In this document: positions 21,331-32,600 of the stretch, in pieces
How the letters are laid out: each line of letters opens with the position of its first letter
Numbering within the stretch: position 1 is the first letter of the stretch
Program-made: the position numbers and the translations under genes
The notes under the pieces: model-generated
Database searches by the model: none
What the model was told of the DNA's origin: nothing
What the model saw: only the letters and a program-made list of their open reading frames with translations
From: Stomorhina lunata
Taxonomy: Eukaryota; Arthropoda; Insecta; Diptera; Rhiniidae
Reading direction: 5' to 3'
NCBI GenBank assembly: GCA_933228675.1
Contig: OW121740.1
Span: 7,940,442 to 8,004,441, forward strand
DNA: 64,000 bases

Positions 21331-22620
21331 GAGCAGTCTCTAGCAACTGGACACATTATTTTTTCTTCTTCAACCAATTTTATTTTTTTACATCGGTGGC
21401 GTGTCTGACCAAGTTTGCTAGCTTTCATGGTAAAACATAGTCTTAATTTGTAGACTACCAAACTGACCTAGCCTAACCTCAATTTTTCTAATTTTCTTTG
21501 TTCTTATTGTACACTTCCTCTCTACAAAATTAAAAGATATGACCCTTCCGTTTATGGATCATTCCATTGACTCTATTTTTATTGCCTTCATAAATTTTAC
21601 CACGAAAGTGAAATCAATTTAATTTGCAGCTTTCTATGATTTGATAAGTACAACTTGATTTTAATTTGGTTTCATTTTATGTAATTACTTTTTGTTTTAG
21701 TTTTTATTAAGTTTTCTATCTAATAATGACTCATAATGTCGCGTGTATTTTTTTTTTTTTTTGAGGGGGGTCTTTCAACTAAAGAAGAGTTGATTGCCGC
21801 TTTGAAAATGTGTTGAAGTCTTTTTATGCGTTTGTGGTCATTTTATTTAATTGTTTAAACGTTTAATTTTGATAATTTGTTGAAATGTTTTTAATGGCCT
21901 TTGATAAAGACTTTGAGGGATATTTGAACGATTAGAATGGGGAAGAAGTGAATGAACAGAAATACATACAATAAGAGATAGCGTAAAAAAATTAACATCA
22001 ACAAATTTTGGGAAGTAAATCTTTATATGTATTTAAAAGAGTTAACTGACTAATTGATGATTAATTAAAGATACTTTATTACTGACTTAACGGCTAAAGT
22101 AAGGTAATTTTAATTTGGACAAGGGATTTTTAAAAAATTGGTCATTTTAGAGGTAAAAAGATTAAACACGGTAATATTTATATGCTATTTAATTCAAAAA
22201 CTTTAGCTTTTTAAGACTAATTTAAACTCATTATGTAAATAATTTTAAAAACTAAATTTCAATTAGATACAGCAGCGTTTAGAGGGTTCTTCTAGTAAAT
22301 TGACAGATTAAATACAAGCTTTTGTAATTTATAACAAGTTCTTATGACATTTATATAACAAATGTCAACCTGAACAATTATCAGTTTTTACTCGTTAATT
22401 AACATCTTTTTATAGGAAATGGTGTAAAAAAAACATACATTTATTAGTAGGTTATTTAATATTTTTCTAGTATTGAGTTAAATATACTTTATAAATATTG
22501 ACCTTGAATAATTGTATTGTTATTTTTTTCTTTAGAAATATAATAATAATAAGTACCAGTGTACTTTTTCAAACAATTGTCTAAGTACTTTGGTAAAAAA
22601 AAAACTTTATTAAAAATAAA
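21331..22620. other. AT-rich stretch without a recognisable gene
   Basis: A moderately complex island at about 21395-21480 shows no sustained open frame. The rest holds nothing I can name. Confidence 0.5.
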
Positions 22621-22623
22621 TAA

Positions 22624-23235
22624 CACCCAGTAAAAAATATATGGATTAATCCTTAATCGAGCAACAAAGGAGTAATAACTTGTTCATCCACTTGGAGTAA
22701 TAAGCGAGCTATCGAAACTTTTTATTTTGTTTTGTTGTTTATGCCTCGCTTAATACTCCAAATGGATCAACAAGGGATGCATCAGTTAGTTTTTTTTTTC
22801 TTTGACATAACAAAAAATATTTTGTTCAAATTAAATTGGTATGGATCAAAAAATACAATGTTTTTTACTTTTTTTATTTCGGTAATTGGTGAATTTTTAA
22901 TAATATATTACGCGTTGTCTTTTCTTTAATTTTCTTGCAGAAGCACTTAAAGACACGTTTCCAATATAAATAAAAATTAATATTTTCTGATTTTTGTAAA
23001 AACCAACTTTTTATTTTATATGAATGTTCCTTTAGGAGACAAAAACGATTACTCCCTCTGTCGTCATTTTCAAGACTAAAGGGAGTACTCCATAAGGAGC
23101 TTAAAAGGAGTACTCGTGTCTGCGGACATGCTGTGTTAAAAATCCTATGAGTTTCGGAGTTTTATGGAGTAATCCATTACTCGCAAAGGAGCGCTCCAAG
23201 AGTACTCTTTGGATGATCCTATTTTTTACTGGGCA
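22624..23235. mobile_element. MITE with CCCAGTAAAAAATA termini
   Basis: The left end acccagtaaaaaatatatgg (about 22625) pairs with the right end cctattttttactgggc (about 23219-23235) as inverted repeats. The interior contains several ggagta/tactcc words in both orientations. No transposase frame is present. The superfamily is not assigned. Confidence 0.7.
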
Positions 23236-23515
23236 GCAAACATTTCTCATTCATATATTTATTTAAATTTATTTGTTTGTCATAATATATTTATATTGTT
23301 AAATGTCTTTATTTTAACCATTTTCAAAAGATTTTTGCACTCAGAGTGTTAAAAGAATGATTTTTTTCCGAATGAAATTAAAATTATATATTCAAAAAGA
23401 AAACGTAATACCAACTAAATTATAATCACATTATTAAATATTACAATCGTCTTTTAATCATATTATAATGCGTTATAATCAGAGGTCGGCACATAGAGAA
23501 CAGAACAATAAAATC
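23236..23515. other. AT-rich spacer
   Basis: Nothing recognised. It leads into the next satellite block. Confidence 0.4.
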
Positions 23516-23756
23516 GTTGTTACCGTTTTTTTATACTTTTTCATCAAACATTTTTCTATTGAAAATTTTTTATCGAAAATTTTCTACTCCATTTATTTTA
23601 AATATATTGTTTAATAATTTTTCTATAGAAAATTTTTTTATCGAAAATTTTTCTATACAAAATTTTTTTATCAAAAATTTTTCAATAGAAATTTTTTTTA
23701 TCAAAAATATTTCTATAGAAAATTTTTTTTCAAAAATTTTTTATTTGAAAAAATAA

Positions 23757-24366
23757 ATTGGTCTGTTACATTAATAAATAAATGTAACAGATTTAGGATC
23801 AAATGCGAATACTCTTCTTTTTGAAAAATTTTTTATCAAAAATTTTCTATACAAAATTTTTTTATTAAAAGTTTTTATCAAAAATTTTTTCTATAGTAAA
23901 TTTTTCTACAGAAAATTTTTTATCAAAAAGAACTGAAATACAAAAATCGTAGGTAGAGTTGTCGTTTTTAATACTTTTAAATAAAATAGTTAAAAATTTA
24001 GCAACAATTTTTCTATAGAAAATCTTTTATCAAAAATGAACATTGAACATTTTTTTATCAAAACTTTTTTTATACAAAATTTTTTATAAAAAATTTTTAT
24101 ATAAAAAATTTTTGAAAGAAATATTTTTGTGTAAAAAAATTTTCTAAAAAATTTTCGTTAAAAAAATTTTGATAAAAAAATTTACTATAGAAAAAAATTT
24201 TTGACAAAAAAATTTCGATAAAAAAAATTGACTACAGAAAATATTTTTGATAAAAAAATTTCAAAAAATAACAAAATAGTCGGGATGTAAATATTATTCA
24301 AAAAGAAGTGTATTTGCATTTGATCCCAAACCTGTTACATTTATTTATTAATGTAACAGATCAATT
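23757..24366. repeat. Fold-back structure: inverted arms around satellite
   Basis: The arm at about 23760-23826 (ctgttacattaataaataaa ... caaatgcgaatactcttctt) is the near-exact reverse complement of 24297-24365. The roughly 470 bp between them is the CTATAG-type satellite, which itself switches orientation near the middle. The whole unit can fold on itself. Confidence 0.8.
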
Positions 24367-24600
24367 TATTGATAAAAAGCCAAAAAATGTTTGCGGAGAA
24401 ACCAAATTCCTCGACGCGTTTCGATGGTTGGTTAAGCCATCTCTTCAGGAGGATTATCCCCAATTTAGATAGATCGAAAACCTCGCATTATTACTAAATT
24501 TACAAACATAACTATTAAGAATTATGTTCATAAACCAAAAGTAAAAGCGTAGATTATCGACTGAACAAAAACAAACATTTTTCAGTTTTCATCTACCTTC
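24366..24600. repeat. Diverged repeat copy A (fellow at 25376-25620)
   Basis: The segment with cgtttcgatggttggttaag and ggaggattatcccc recurs at 25376-25620 with about 80-90% identity by eye. The two copies are about 1 kb apart in direct orientation. It is probably part of a mobile element that I cannot name. Confidence 0.65.
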
Positions 24601-25311
24601 ACTTTTCGATAGAAAAATTTTTGATAAAAAACTTTTCTATATAGAAAAATTTTTTAGTAAAAAATTTTTCTATATAGAAGGCAATAAAAATAAAAAACTT
24701 TTCTATATAGAAAAATTTTTTACTAAAAAATTTACTATAGAAACATTTTTGATGAAAAAAATTTTTATAGAAAAATTTTTGATAGTAAAGTCTTCTATAG
24801 AAAAATTTTTGATAGTAAAGTTTTCTATAGAAATTTCATACAAGAAGTAAAAACAACGAAATTTTTTTTATCACACATTTTTTCTATAGTAAATTTTTTT
24901 ATCAAAAATTTTTAATAGAAATTTTTTTTAACAAATATTTTTATAAAAAAAATTTCTATGAAAAATTTTTAATAAAAAAAATTTCTATAGAAAAAATTTT
25001 TATAAAAATTTTCTAAAAAAAAATCTTCAATGGAAAATTTTTTAGTAAAATTTTCAATAGAAATATTTTTGATAAAAAAAATTCTATTGAAAAATTTTTG
25101 ATAAAAACATTTTTCTATAGAAAACTTAACTATCAAAAATTTTTCTATAAACAATTTTTTTAGCAAAAAATTTTCTGATAAAAACATTTTTCTATAGAAA
25201 ACTTAACTATCAAAAATTTTTCTATAAACAATTTTTTTAGCAAAAAATTTTCTATAGACATATTTTTTATCAAAAATTTTTAGAGAATTTTTCTACAGAA
25301 AAATATTTAAT

Positions 25312-25860
25312 GAAAAAGTTTTACTGTAGTGTATTGCACTAAGATCCCAATTTATTACAATTATTTATTATTGTAATAAGTAGTTTTTTGATAAAACCAA
25401 AAAATGTTGGTGAGGAAACCTTTCCTCGACGAGTTTCGATGGTTGGTTAGGCCATCTCATCAGAAGGATTATCCCTAGTTCTAGACAGAGCTAAAACCAC
25501 ACATTATGTATAATTTGAGGGACTGAATAAATAAGAATTATTATTGTGTCCAACAAATATCAACATAAAGCAAAGATTATCATCCGAACAGAAACACACA
25601 AACATTTTTCAGTTTTATCATTTCTTTATTTCCCACACTTTTGTTGTTGCTTTGTTGGCGACTAAGACAAAAGTGCTATAAAGGGGGTTCAAAAGAAAGA
25701 TTTAAATAAACAAAAGTTTATTTTAAAACTTGGCACATGTGCAGCCGTATATTTATTAAAAAGGTTTATCATAATTTTGGGACATCAAACATTTAATTAA
25801 AAAGTTTTACTGTAGTGTATTGCACTAAGATCCCAATTTATTACAATAATTTATTAAATA
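25312..25860. repeat. Direct repeat of about 58 bp flanking copy B
   Basis: aaaagttttactgtagtgta followed by ttgcactaagatcccaattt occurs at about 25315-25372 and again at 25800-25857, nearly identical. Between them lies the second copy of the cgatggttggttag repeat (25376-25620). The pair could be short direct termini or a segmental duplication. Confidence 0.75.
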
Positions 25861-27135
25861 TTTCTATCGAAAATTTTTTTAAGAAAAAAATGTTGATAGA
25901 AATATTTCTTTCAACCTTGGGCATGGGCTGCCTACGCCTGGATATTATTTATTAAAATACATAATTGAAATTTTTAAAAATGTTATGCATTCGTTTAAGG
26001 CTCTGATCCATTCATTAAAAAACCGGCTGCATTTAATAAATCTGCTAATAAAGGAACATATTATCCACAAATGCTTACTGTATGTGTTCAGTGTTACCCT
26101 ATTTACACGCAAAACAATAACAACATCAATATGACAATATTGGTAACACAGACAAATACCGTTAATCTCTATTACTCCCAATCATAATTTAACAAATGTT
26201 GCCATACTTATCAATCACAATTGACGATTTTTTAATAAGCAAAAAATTTTTTAAAATATCAAAATATTTGTTAACAAGGTGTAAAAATATCGAGATTAGT
26301 CAAACTTATATACATATATGGACATAAAAATATTAGCACTGCAACGAAGGGTAATCTAAATTCGTTTCAGCATAACTTGGCATTAATATTTGTTTATTAA
26401 ACAATTTGTATGTTTAATTATTTCTTTAATTAGTCAATATATTAAAAAGCAAATCAAACAAATTGTTTTTACTTTCATTTAAACTCTATTTATATCACCA
26501 TTACTCGTATTATTTCTTTACTCATAGACGCATAACAAGCCATTATCATATTTTTTTGTTTTGTAAAAATAACCATAAGTAGAAGAAAAATGTACTATGT
26601 AGTTCAATAAACTTGATTATTATAACATATTTGCAGAAAAATTTTGTTAGCGGGTTTTTATAAAAAAAAAAAAAACAAGAAATCAAAAATTCATAAAAAA
26701 ATATTTAAAAAATGAATGATTATTTTTTTTTATTTAAAAGTGGAACACATATTAAATCGTGTGTTGAGTTTTTTATTTTTATTTTATTCTGCCTTGCAAA
26801 TCTTATGAATGTTTTATTTATTCTTATCAGCATTTCTTGTATTTTATATTTTAATTATTTTCAGATTTTATATTTTATCATAAAGTAAAATATTTCAATT
26901 ATGTTTTTTATTTAAATTCCTTAGAAAAAATGGCATATGGTTCTGCAGTTTCAAGAGGGACGAAAGAGTAAAATAATGCTAAATTAAGATAAACACATAA
27001 TTAACTAAATGTTAAGACGGCGTCGACCGTGAGCTCCCTCTCTTCACGCGGACCCTGGGACTAAAAGTCTTAAATACTATATTTTAATTAGTTAAGGGAA
27101 TATATAAATTTCTTCTTTCCTGCTTAATATTGCCC
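25861..27135. other. AT-rich stretch with one short GC-rich island
   Basis: No gene is recognised. An island at about 27017-27060 (acggcgtcgaccgtgagc) is strikingly GC-rich against its flanks but too short to interpret. Confidence 0.5.
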
Positions 27136-28380
27136 AAAAAAGGCGATAGTACAAAATTATCAAACATTTTTGTATACATAATTTGTTACGAACAATTTTT
27201 TTGTTGCAAATTTTTTTATCAAAAATTCTTCTTTAGAAAATTTTGTTGTTGCAAATTTTTTTATCAAAAATTTTTGTATACAAAATTTTTTTATCAAAAA
27301 TTTTTCTATACAAAATTGTTTTATCTAAAATTTTTCTATGGAAAATTTTTTTATCAAAAATTTTATATACAGAACTTTTTTTATCAAAAATTTTTCTATG
27401 GAAAATTTTTTTATCAAAAATTTTTCTGTAGAAAATTTTTTATCAACAATTTTTCTATAGAAAATTTTATCAAAATTTTTATCAAAAATTTTCTATAGAA
27501 AATTTTATCAAAAATTTTTTTAAAGAACATTGTTTTTTTTATCAAAAATAGAAATTTTTTTTATCAAACATTTTTCTAAAGAAATTTTTGTATACAAATT
27601 TTTTTTTATCAAAAATTTTTCTATACAAAATTTTTTTTATCAAAAATTTTTCTATTAACAATTTTTTTATCAAAAATTTTTCTACAGAAAATTTTTTTAT
27701 CTAAATTTTTCTATAGAAAATTTTTTTATCAAAAATTTTTCTATAGAAAATTTTTTTATCTAAAATTTTTATATAGAAAATTTTTTTATCAAAAATTTTC
27801 CTATAGAAAATTTTATCAAAAATTTTCCTATAGAAAATTTTATCAAAAAATTGTCTATAGAAAATTTTATCAACAATTTTTCTATAGAAAATTTTATCAA
27901 CAATTTTTCTATAGAAAATTTTATCAAAAATTTTTCTATAGAAAATTTTATCAAAAATTTTTCTATAGAAAATTTTATCAAAAATTTTTCTATAGAAAAT
28001 TTTATCAAAAATTTTTCTATAGAAAATTTTATCAAAAATTTTTCTATAGAAAATTTTATCAAACATTTTTCTATAGAAAATTTTATCAAACATTTTTCTA
28101 TAGAAAATTTTATCAAAAATTTTTCTATGAAAAATTTTTTTATTAAAAATTTTTCTATAAAAGATTTTATCAAACATTTTTCTCTAGAAAATTTTTTTAT
28201 CGAAATTTTTCTATAGAAAATTTTTTTATCAAAAATTTTCTAAAGAAAACTTTTTACCCAAAAAAGAAAATTTTTTATCAAAAATTTTTCTATAGAAAAT
28301 GCTTTTATCAGAAATTTTTTTATCAAAAATATTCCTATAAAAAATTTTTTATCAAAAATTTTTTTAAAGAATATTTTTTT
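27136..28380. repeat. 27-bp CTATAG satellite (left part)
   Basis: The core at about 27850-28120 has an exact 27-bp period (ctatag at 27963 and 27990) with the unit ctatagaaaattttatcaaa plus aattttt. The flanks are longer, diverged units. TTTTCTATAGAAAA is a perfect palindrome. Because 27 is a multiple of three, long KIFYRKIFD-like and SIENFIKNF-like open frames appear on both strands; they are artefacts. The array resumes at 32323. Confidence 0.93.
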
Positions 28381-28510
28381 ATACCCTTCACCAATAGGTG
28401 AAAGGGTATTATAAGTTTGTGATTCCGTTTGTAATTTTTTTATTAGTGATCGTAGACCCCATAAAAATTATACCGATCGACTCAGAATCGGGAGGAGAAT
28501 CGATTAAGCG

Positions 28511-28515
28511 ATGTC

Positions 28516-28547
<32 letters not shown>

Positions 28548-28566
28548 CGTCTGTCTGTCTGTCTGT
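28511..28566 (+). repeat. (GTCY)n microsatellite
   Basis: Repeats of gtctg/gtccg directly downstream of the Helentron head, as in mini-me elements. Confidence 0.95.
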
Positions 28567-28604
28567 TGAAATCAAGTTTCTGAAGCCCCTGGAGGATGGA
28601 CTTA

Positions 28605-29260
28605 CATAAATTATATATCAGATTTTAGGAAGTTCTCCCGCAATGAACGCTATTAAATTTCATTAAAATCGGTTTATAAACACCGAAAATATCGAAAAAA
28701 TACCAAAAACTAGACGAAAATTTGAAAATTTTTGATTGAAACACACTTTTAAATAACAAGAGAAAAAAGATACTCCTGGTGTACATGTGATAATATGTTA
28801 TATATCAGATTGTAGGAAATATTTTCCCAAAGCACTCTGTAAAATTTTATCAAAATCGGTCCATAAACAACTGAGATATCGCCAAAACACTGAATTTGAT
28901 GTATCGCAAATTGCCCAAAGTACATATTAGAGAATGTTTGTTGAAAAAATTAAATGCAGAAATAGGAAAAACTATCCTCGTTTAGTACGGACCTACATAA
29001 ATTTTATATCAGATTTTAGGAAATTCCCCCACCAAGCACGTTATTAAATTTTATCAAAAGCGGTCTATAAACAATTGAGATATCGCAATAACACTACATT
29101 TGATGTACAGCAAATTGCCCAAAGTACGTGTCTAAGAAATTTTGTTTACATTTTGTAAGTATTGTTTCAGCGATATCTCAGGTGTTTATGGACCGATTGT
29201 GATGAAATTTGACATCGTTCTTTATGGGAGGATTTTCTAAAATCTGATATATATACTCCA
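28605..29260. repeat. 190-200-bp internal module of the Helentron, in four copies
   Basis: The module tatatcagattttagg ... aaaatcggtc(c/t)ataaaca ... gagatatcgc occurs in direct order at 28614, 28801 and 29005, and once inverted at about 29160-29255. The spacing is 187 and 204 bp. Confidence 0.8.
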
Positions 29261-29265
29261 CAAAT

Positions 29266-29440
29266 CTGATTATGAATACCATTCAAATTGTACCGATCAA
29301 CTCAGAATCGGCACAAGAATCGATTTCGCGACCTCCGTCCGTCCGTCTGTTTGTTTGCCCGTCCGTCCGTCTGTTTGTTTATCCGTCCGTCTACATGTCC
29401 GTCCGTCCACCTGTCTGTCCTTTTTTCTGTTGTAGTCAAG
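29266..29440 (+). repeat. Second copy of the Helentron head module with (GTCY)n
   Basis: accgatcaactcagaatcgg followed by gtccgtccgtctgtttg repeats the arrangement found at 28452-28570. The first element may therefore be two nested or tandem copies. Confidence 0.75.
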
Positions 29441-29714
29441 TTTTTGGAGCTCCTGTTTTGTCGATATCTCAGATGTTTATTTTGATGAAGTTTAATAGCG
29501 TCCTTCGCAGGGGATTATCTAAATCCTGATGCATTCTGTAATTTGTGGTAGATATAATTTAGCGTTTAAGCGATGGTGTTTTGATCGACAATGTTGAAAT
29601 TCAGGGTGGGACAATTCAGGAGCTCCACAAATCTGGTTTTAGCAGACAGACACACTGCATTTATCTTAATTTTGTGTCTGACTTTTGAACATTATGATAA
29701 CATTTGAGAATGTA

Positions 29715-31017
29715 AAGGGTGTTTTTTTTAGAGGTATAGAACTTCGAATTTAAATAAAACACAAGAAAATCGTTTTAATGTCCATCAATTTGGCTTTATT
29801 GGAAGGATAATTTTATGCCATTAATGTTTAAATATGATTTCGGGCATGTGGCCGCCGCGGCTGGCTCGAATGAAGCCAATTCTACAGGTCCAATTTTCAA
29901 CTACTTTTTCGAGCATATGGGGCTGTATGTTGGCAATAACGCCACGAATGTTGGCTTCCAAGACCCCTAACGTTTCTGGTTTGTTGGCGTAGACGAGCGA
30001 CTTCACATATCCCCAAAGAAAATAATCCAGTGGTGTCAAATCGCACGATCTTGGTGGCCAATTGACAGGTCCATTCCGCGAAATTATGCGCTCATCGAAT
30101 GTTTCCTTCAATAAATCAATTGTGACGTGCGCTGTGTGGCATGTAGCGCCGTCTTGTTGGAACCACAACTCATCCACATTCATGCCATCCAATTGGGGAA
30201 CAAAATAGTCGGTTATCATGGCTCTATACCGGTCTCCATTTATGGTAACTGACTCTCCAGCATTATTTCGGAAGAAGTATGGCCCAATGACTCCACCAGC
30301 CCATAAAGCACACCAAACAGTCAGTTTTTGTGGATGTAATGGCGTCTCAAGGGTCTCATGTGGATTCTCTTCACTCCAAATGCGGCAATTTTGCTTGTTG
30401 ACGTAGCCATTCAACCAAAAATGAGCCTCATCACTGAACAAAATTTTGCGATGAAAATCAGCATCGAGATCAATCTCATTTTCGGCCCATACACCAAAAT
30501 CACGACGAATTGATGGTCTCGCGGCTTTAATTCTTGCACAAGCTGGATCTTGTAAGGTCGCAAGCCAAGATCTTTGCGCAAAATCTTCCATAAAGTTGAT
30601 GGACAAAGCTCCAATTGCTGTGCACGGAGGCGAATCGATTCATTCGGGTCCTCTTCAACACTTTGCTCTACAGCGGAAATTGTTTCTTCGGTGCGCACTG
30701 TTCGACGTCGCTGCGGATGCGTATTTTCACATAGAGTAAACGTTGTGCGAAAACGATCCATGGTTAACCGAATTAATTGCTCTGATGGACGATTATGTCG
30801 ACCATAAAATGGACGGAGCTTGCTGTAAACTTCGCGAACTGAACCATTATTTTCGAAATAAATTTGCACGATTTGCAAGCGTTGTTCTTTTGTCAACCTG
30901 TTCATGATGAAATGGCAAACCAAACTAAATATTAATCACTTGACAGCTGACAAAATGGCCGCCAGTTAAAAAAGTAATGCCAACTTAAAGTTCTATACCT
31001 CAATAAAAAACACCCGA
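29715..31017 (-). mobile_element. DD41D (rosa-like) mariner element with TIRs
   Basis: Terminal inverted repeats are gggtgtttttt(t/a)t-agaggtatagaactt at the left (from 29717) and the reverse complement at 30988-31015. TA dinucleotides at 29713-29714 and 31018-31019 fit a TA target duplication. The length is about 1.3 kb, and the element sits inside the Helentron. Confidence 0.92.
29821..30905 (-). pseudogene. Mariner transposase, DD41D type, with one frameshift
   Basis: The N-terminal part starts at ATG 30905 (MNRLTKEQRLQIVQIYFENN) and carries the helix-turn-helix DNA-binding region (NESIRLRAQQLELCPSTLWK). The catalytic part ends at TAA 29821-29823. Motifs are FSDEAHFWLNGYVNKQN (first Asp), WFQQDGATCHTAHV (second Asp) and RSCDLTPLDYFLWG. 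From QQD to the Asp of TPLD there are 41 residues, the spacing of the rosa clade. The two parts are in different frames; the break is at about 30510-30530, just after ELKPRDH, and looks like a small deletion. No other stop interrupts either part, so the copy is young but probably inactive. Confidence 0.92.
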
Positions 31018-32322
31018 TATTATATATCAAATTATAGGTAATCTTCCTAGGAAGTACAAAAATGCAGCTAATTACATGATATCCGTTCAAAACCTATATG
31101 TATATGTATGATATGTAAGTATCTCACATATCAACAAAAATTTAAATTTTTTAATTGCAATTGGGAGAAATCCGTTCACGTTTGACAATTGATCCCGTAT
31201 AACTTCGCCTAAGGCAATCTCTTAGTAGCTAATAAATGACAAATTATAATAGATACGATGATGACATTTAGTATAAAGACGTTGTACAATATTGATATTC
31301 AGGACAATAGCGCCTAAAATAAACTTTCTAGAGGGACAACATTTGACAAAAGTATTTCTGATCTCTTGAAAAGTTCGATATTGAAAATGGGCGAGCTCTA
31401 TTCACATTTAGTGAAATCTCCCATATAAACCCGACCCGACCGGGAATCGGTTTAATGCTGATAAATTAAATCACATTAAAATTGCACAAAGAACTAGAGC
31501 AAAACTTTCCAAACATCCATCGGACAGATCGAAAGAACTATACATCCCAAATATTATTGATGAAGTGTTCATTTTAATTAATTAACTAACTTCAAATTAA
31601 TAAGTAAACTTTTCCGACAAAGCTGATAACCATCCATTCAAAAGCTATATATTTCACGTATGTATCTAAAACTAAGAGTGTATACCCTATAATTTTAAGG
31701 CTTGTATACATTGACAATCATTGTTAAAGCTTTGACCTAAATCAGTCCGCTAACTTCAGAGTTTTACATAACTAATCAAGAACTTTTACTAGTTGGATAA
31801 TTCGTACGAATTAAAGTGCACAACCCTCACTGGGCACAGCGTTTTTGGGTTGCATGTCAGAATACTTAAACTTCATCAAATCGATGTGCTATTGCAAATC
31901 TAAGGGCATCTACATTTTGAAGCATCTTTTCTGCATGGTTTATCTGGTCTATCGAACTTTATTAAATGTTCGTAAAATATGTGTCTATTTTATTTCGAAG
32001 CTACTGGCTGGCTTAAATATGCATTCTCTACTTGTAGTCTAGTAATCATTATCTTTCACAAAGGGACCACTTTAGAAACCAAGTGAAGCTTCCCTAGACA
32101 TCAGCCACCTGCCCAACCTAACCTTTGGGTGCATAACTATTCTATTCTATGATAACGCCACCGAAAAGGTTTTCGTTTTCCGACTTTTAATTTTAAAGAC
32201 TCTTTGCATATAATACTAGTTTAACCAAATATTGCTACGAATTACATTAAGTACTTTTGGAACACCATTGGTGAAGGGTATCCAAGATTCGGCAAAGCCG
32301 AATATACCACTCTTACTTGTTT

Positions 32323-32600
32323 ATTAATAATAATTTTTTTATCAAGAATTTTTCTAATAAAATTTTTTATCAAAAAATTTTCTTGTAAAACTTTTTTATC
32401 AAAAATTTTTGTATACAAAATTTTTTTATCATAGAAAAAGTCTATGGAAAATTTTTTTATCAAAAATATTTCTAGAGAAAATTTTTCTATAAAAAATTTT
32501 TCTATAGAAAATTTTTCTATAAAAAATTTTTCTATAGAAAATTTTTTTATAAAAAACTTTTCTATAGAAAATTTTATTATATAATTTATTTATTTATATA
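32323..32600. repeat. 27-bp CTATAG satellite (right part)
   Basis: aatttttctatagaaaattt units resume immediately after the Helentron end and match the array that stops at 28380. The two halves were once continuous. Confidence 0.88.

Larger units (their letters stand above)
23516..25330. repeat. CTATAG/ATCAAAAATTT satellite block with changing orientation
   Basis: Units of the type ctatagaaaatttttttatc plus aaaaattttt run in one orientation from about 23530 to 24010. They are reversed (gaaaaatttttgataaaaaa) from about 24110 to 24290 and in most of 24600-25260. A 78-bp segment is tandemly duplicated at about 25095-25250. Non-satellite inserts at 24366-24600 break the array. Confidence 0.85.
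28381..32322 (+). mobile_element. Helentron/mini-me (DINE-like) element, interrupted by a mariner
   Basis: The left end ATACCCTTCACCAA (28381) and the right subterminal TTGGTGAAGGGTAT (32268-32281) are perfect reverse complements. Near the right end is a hairpin TTCGGC-AAA-GCCGAA (32288-32302), then ctcttacttgttt. (GTCY)n microsatellites follow the head. These are the hallmarks described for Dipteran mini-me/DINE-1 elements, which belong to the Helentron group. Satellite sequence of the same family lies on both sides, so the element inserted into the array. No Rep/helicase gene was seen; it is non-autonomous. Confidence 0.8.

Noticed and set aside
27701..28216. Long open frames on both strands (KIFYRKIFD-like, IKFSIEKFL-like and SIENFIKNF-like repeats)
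   Set aside because: They are a direct result of a 27-bp tandem repeat without stops; both strands and two frames are open, so they are not genes. The same applies to the frames at 2110-2690, 23517-23756, 24969-25187, 27130-27498 and 54725-54910.
29272..29529. Open frame rich in SVRLSVCPSV
   Set aside because: It is translation of the (GTCY)n microsatellite within the Helentron.
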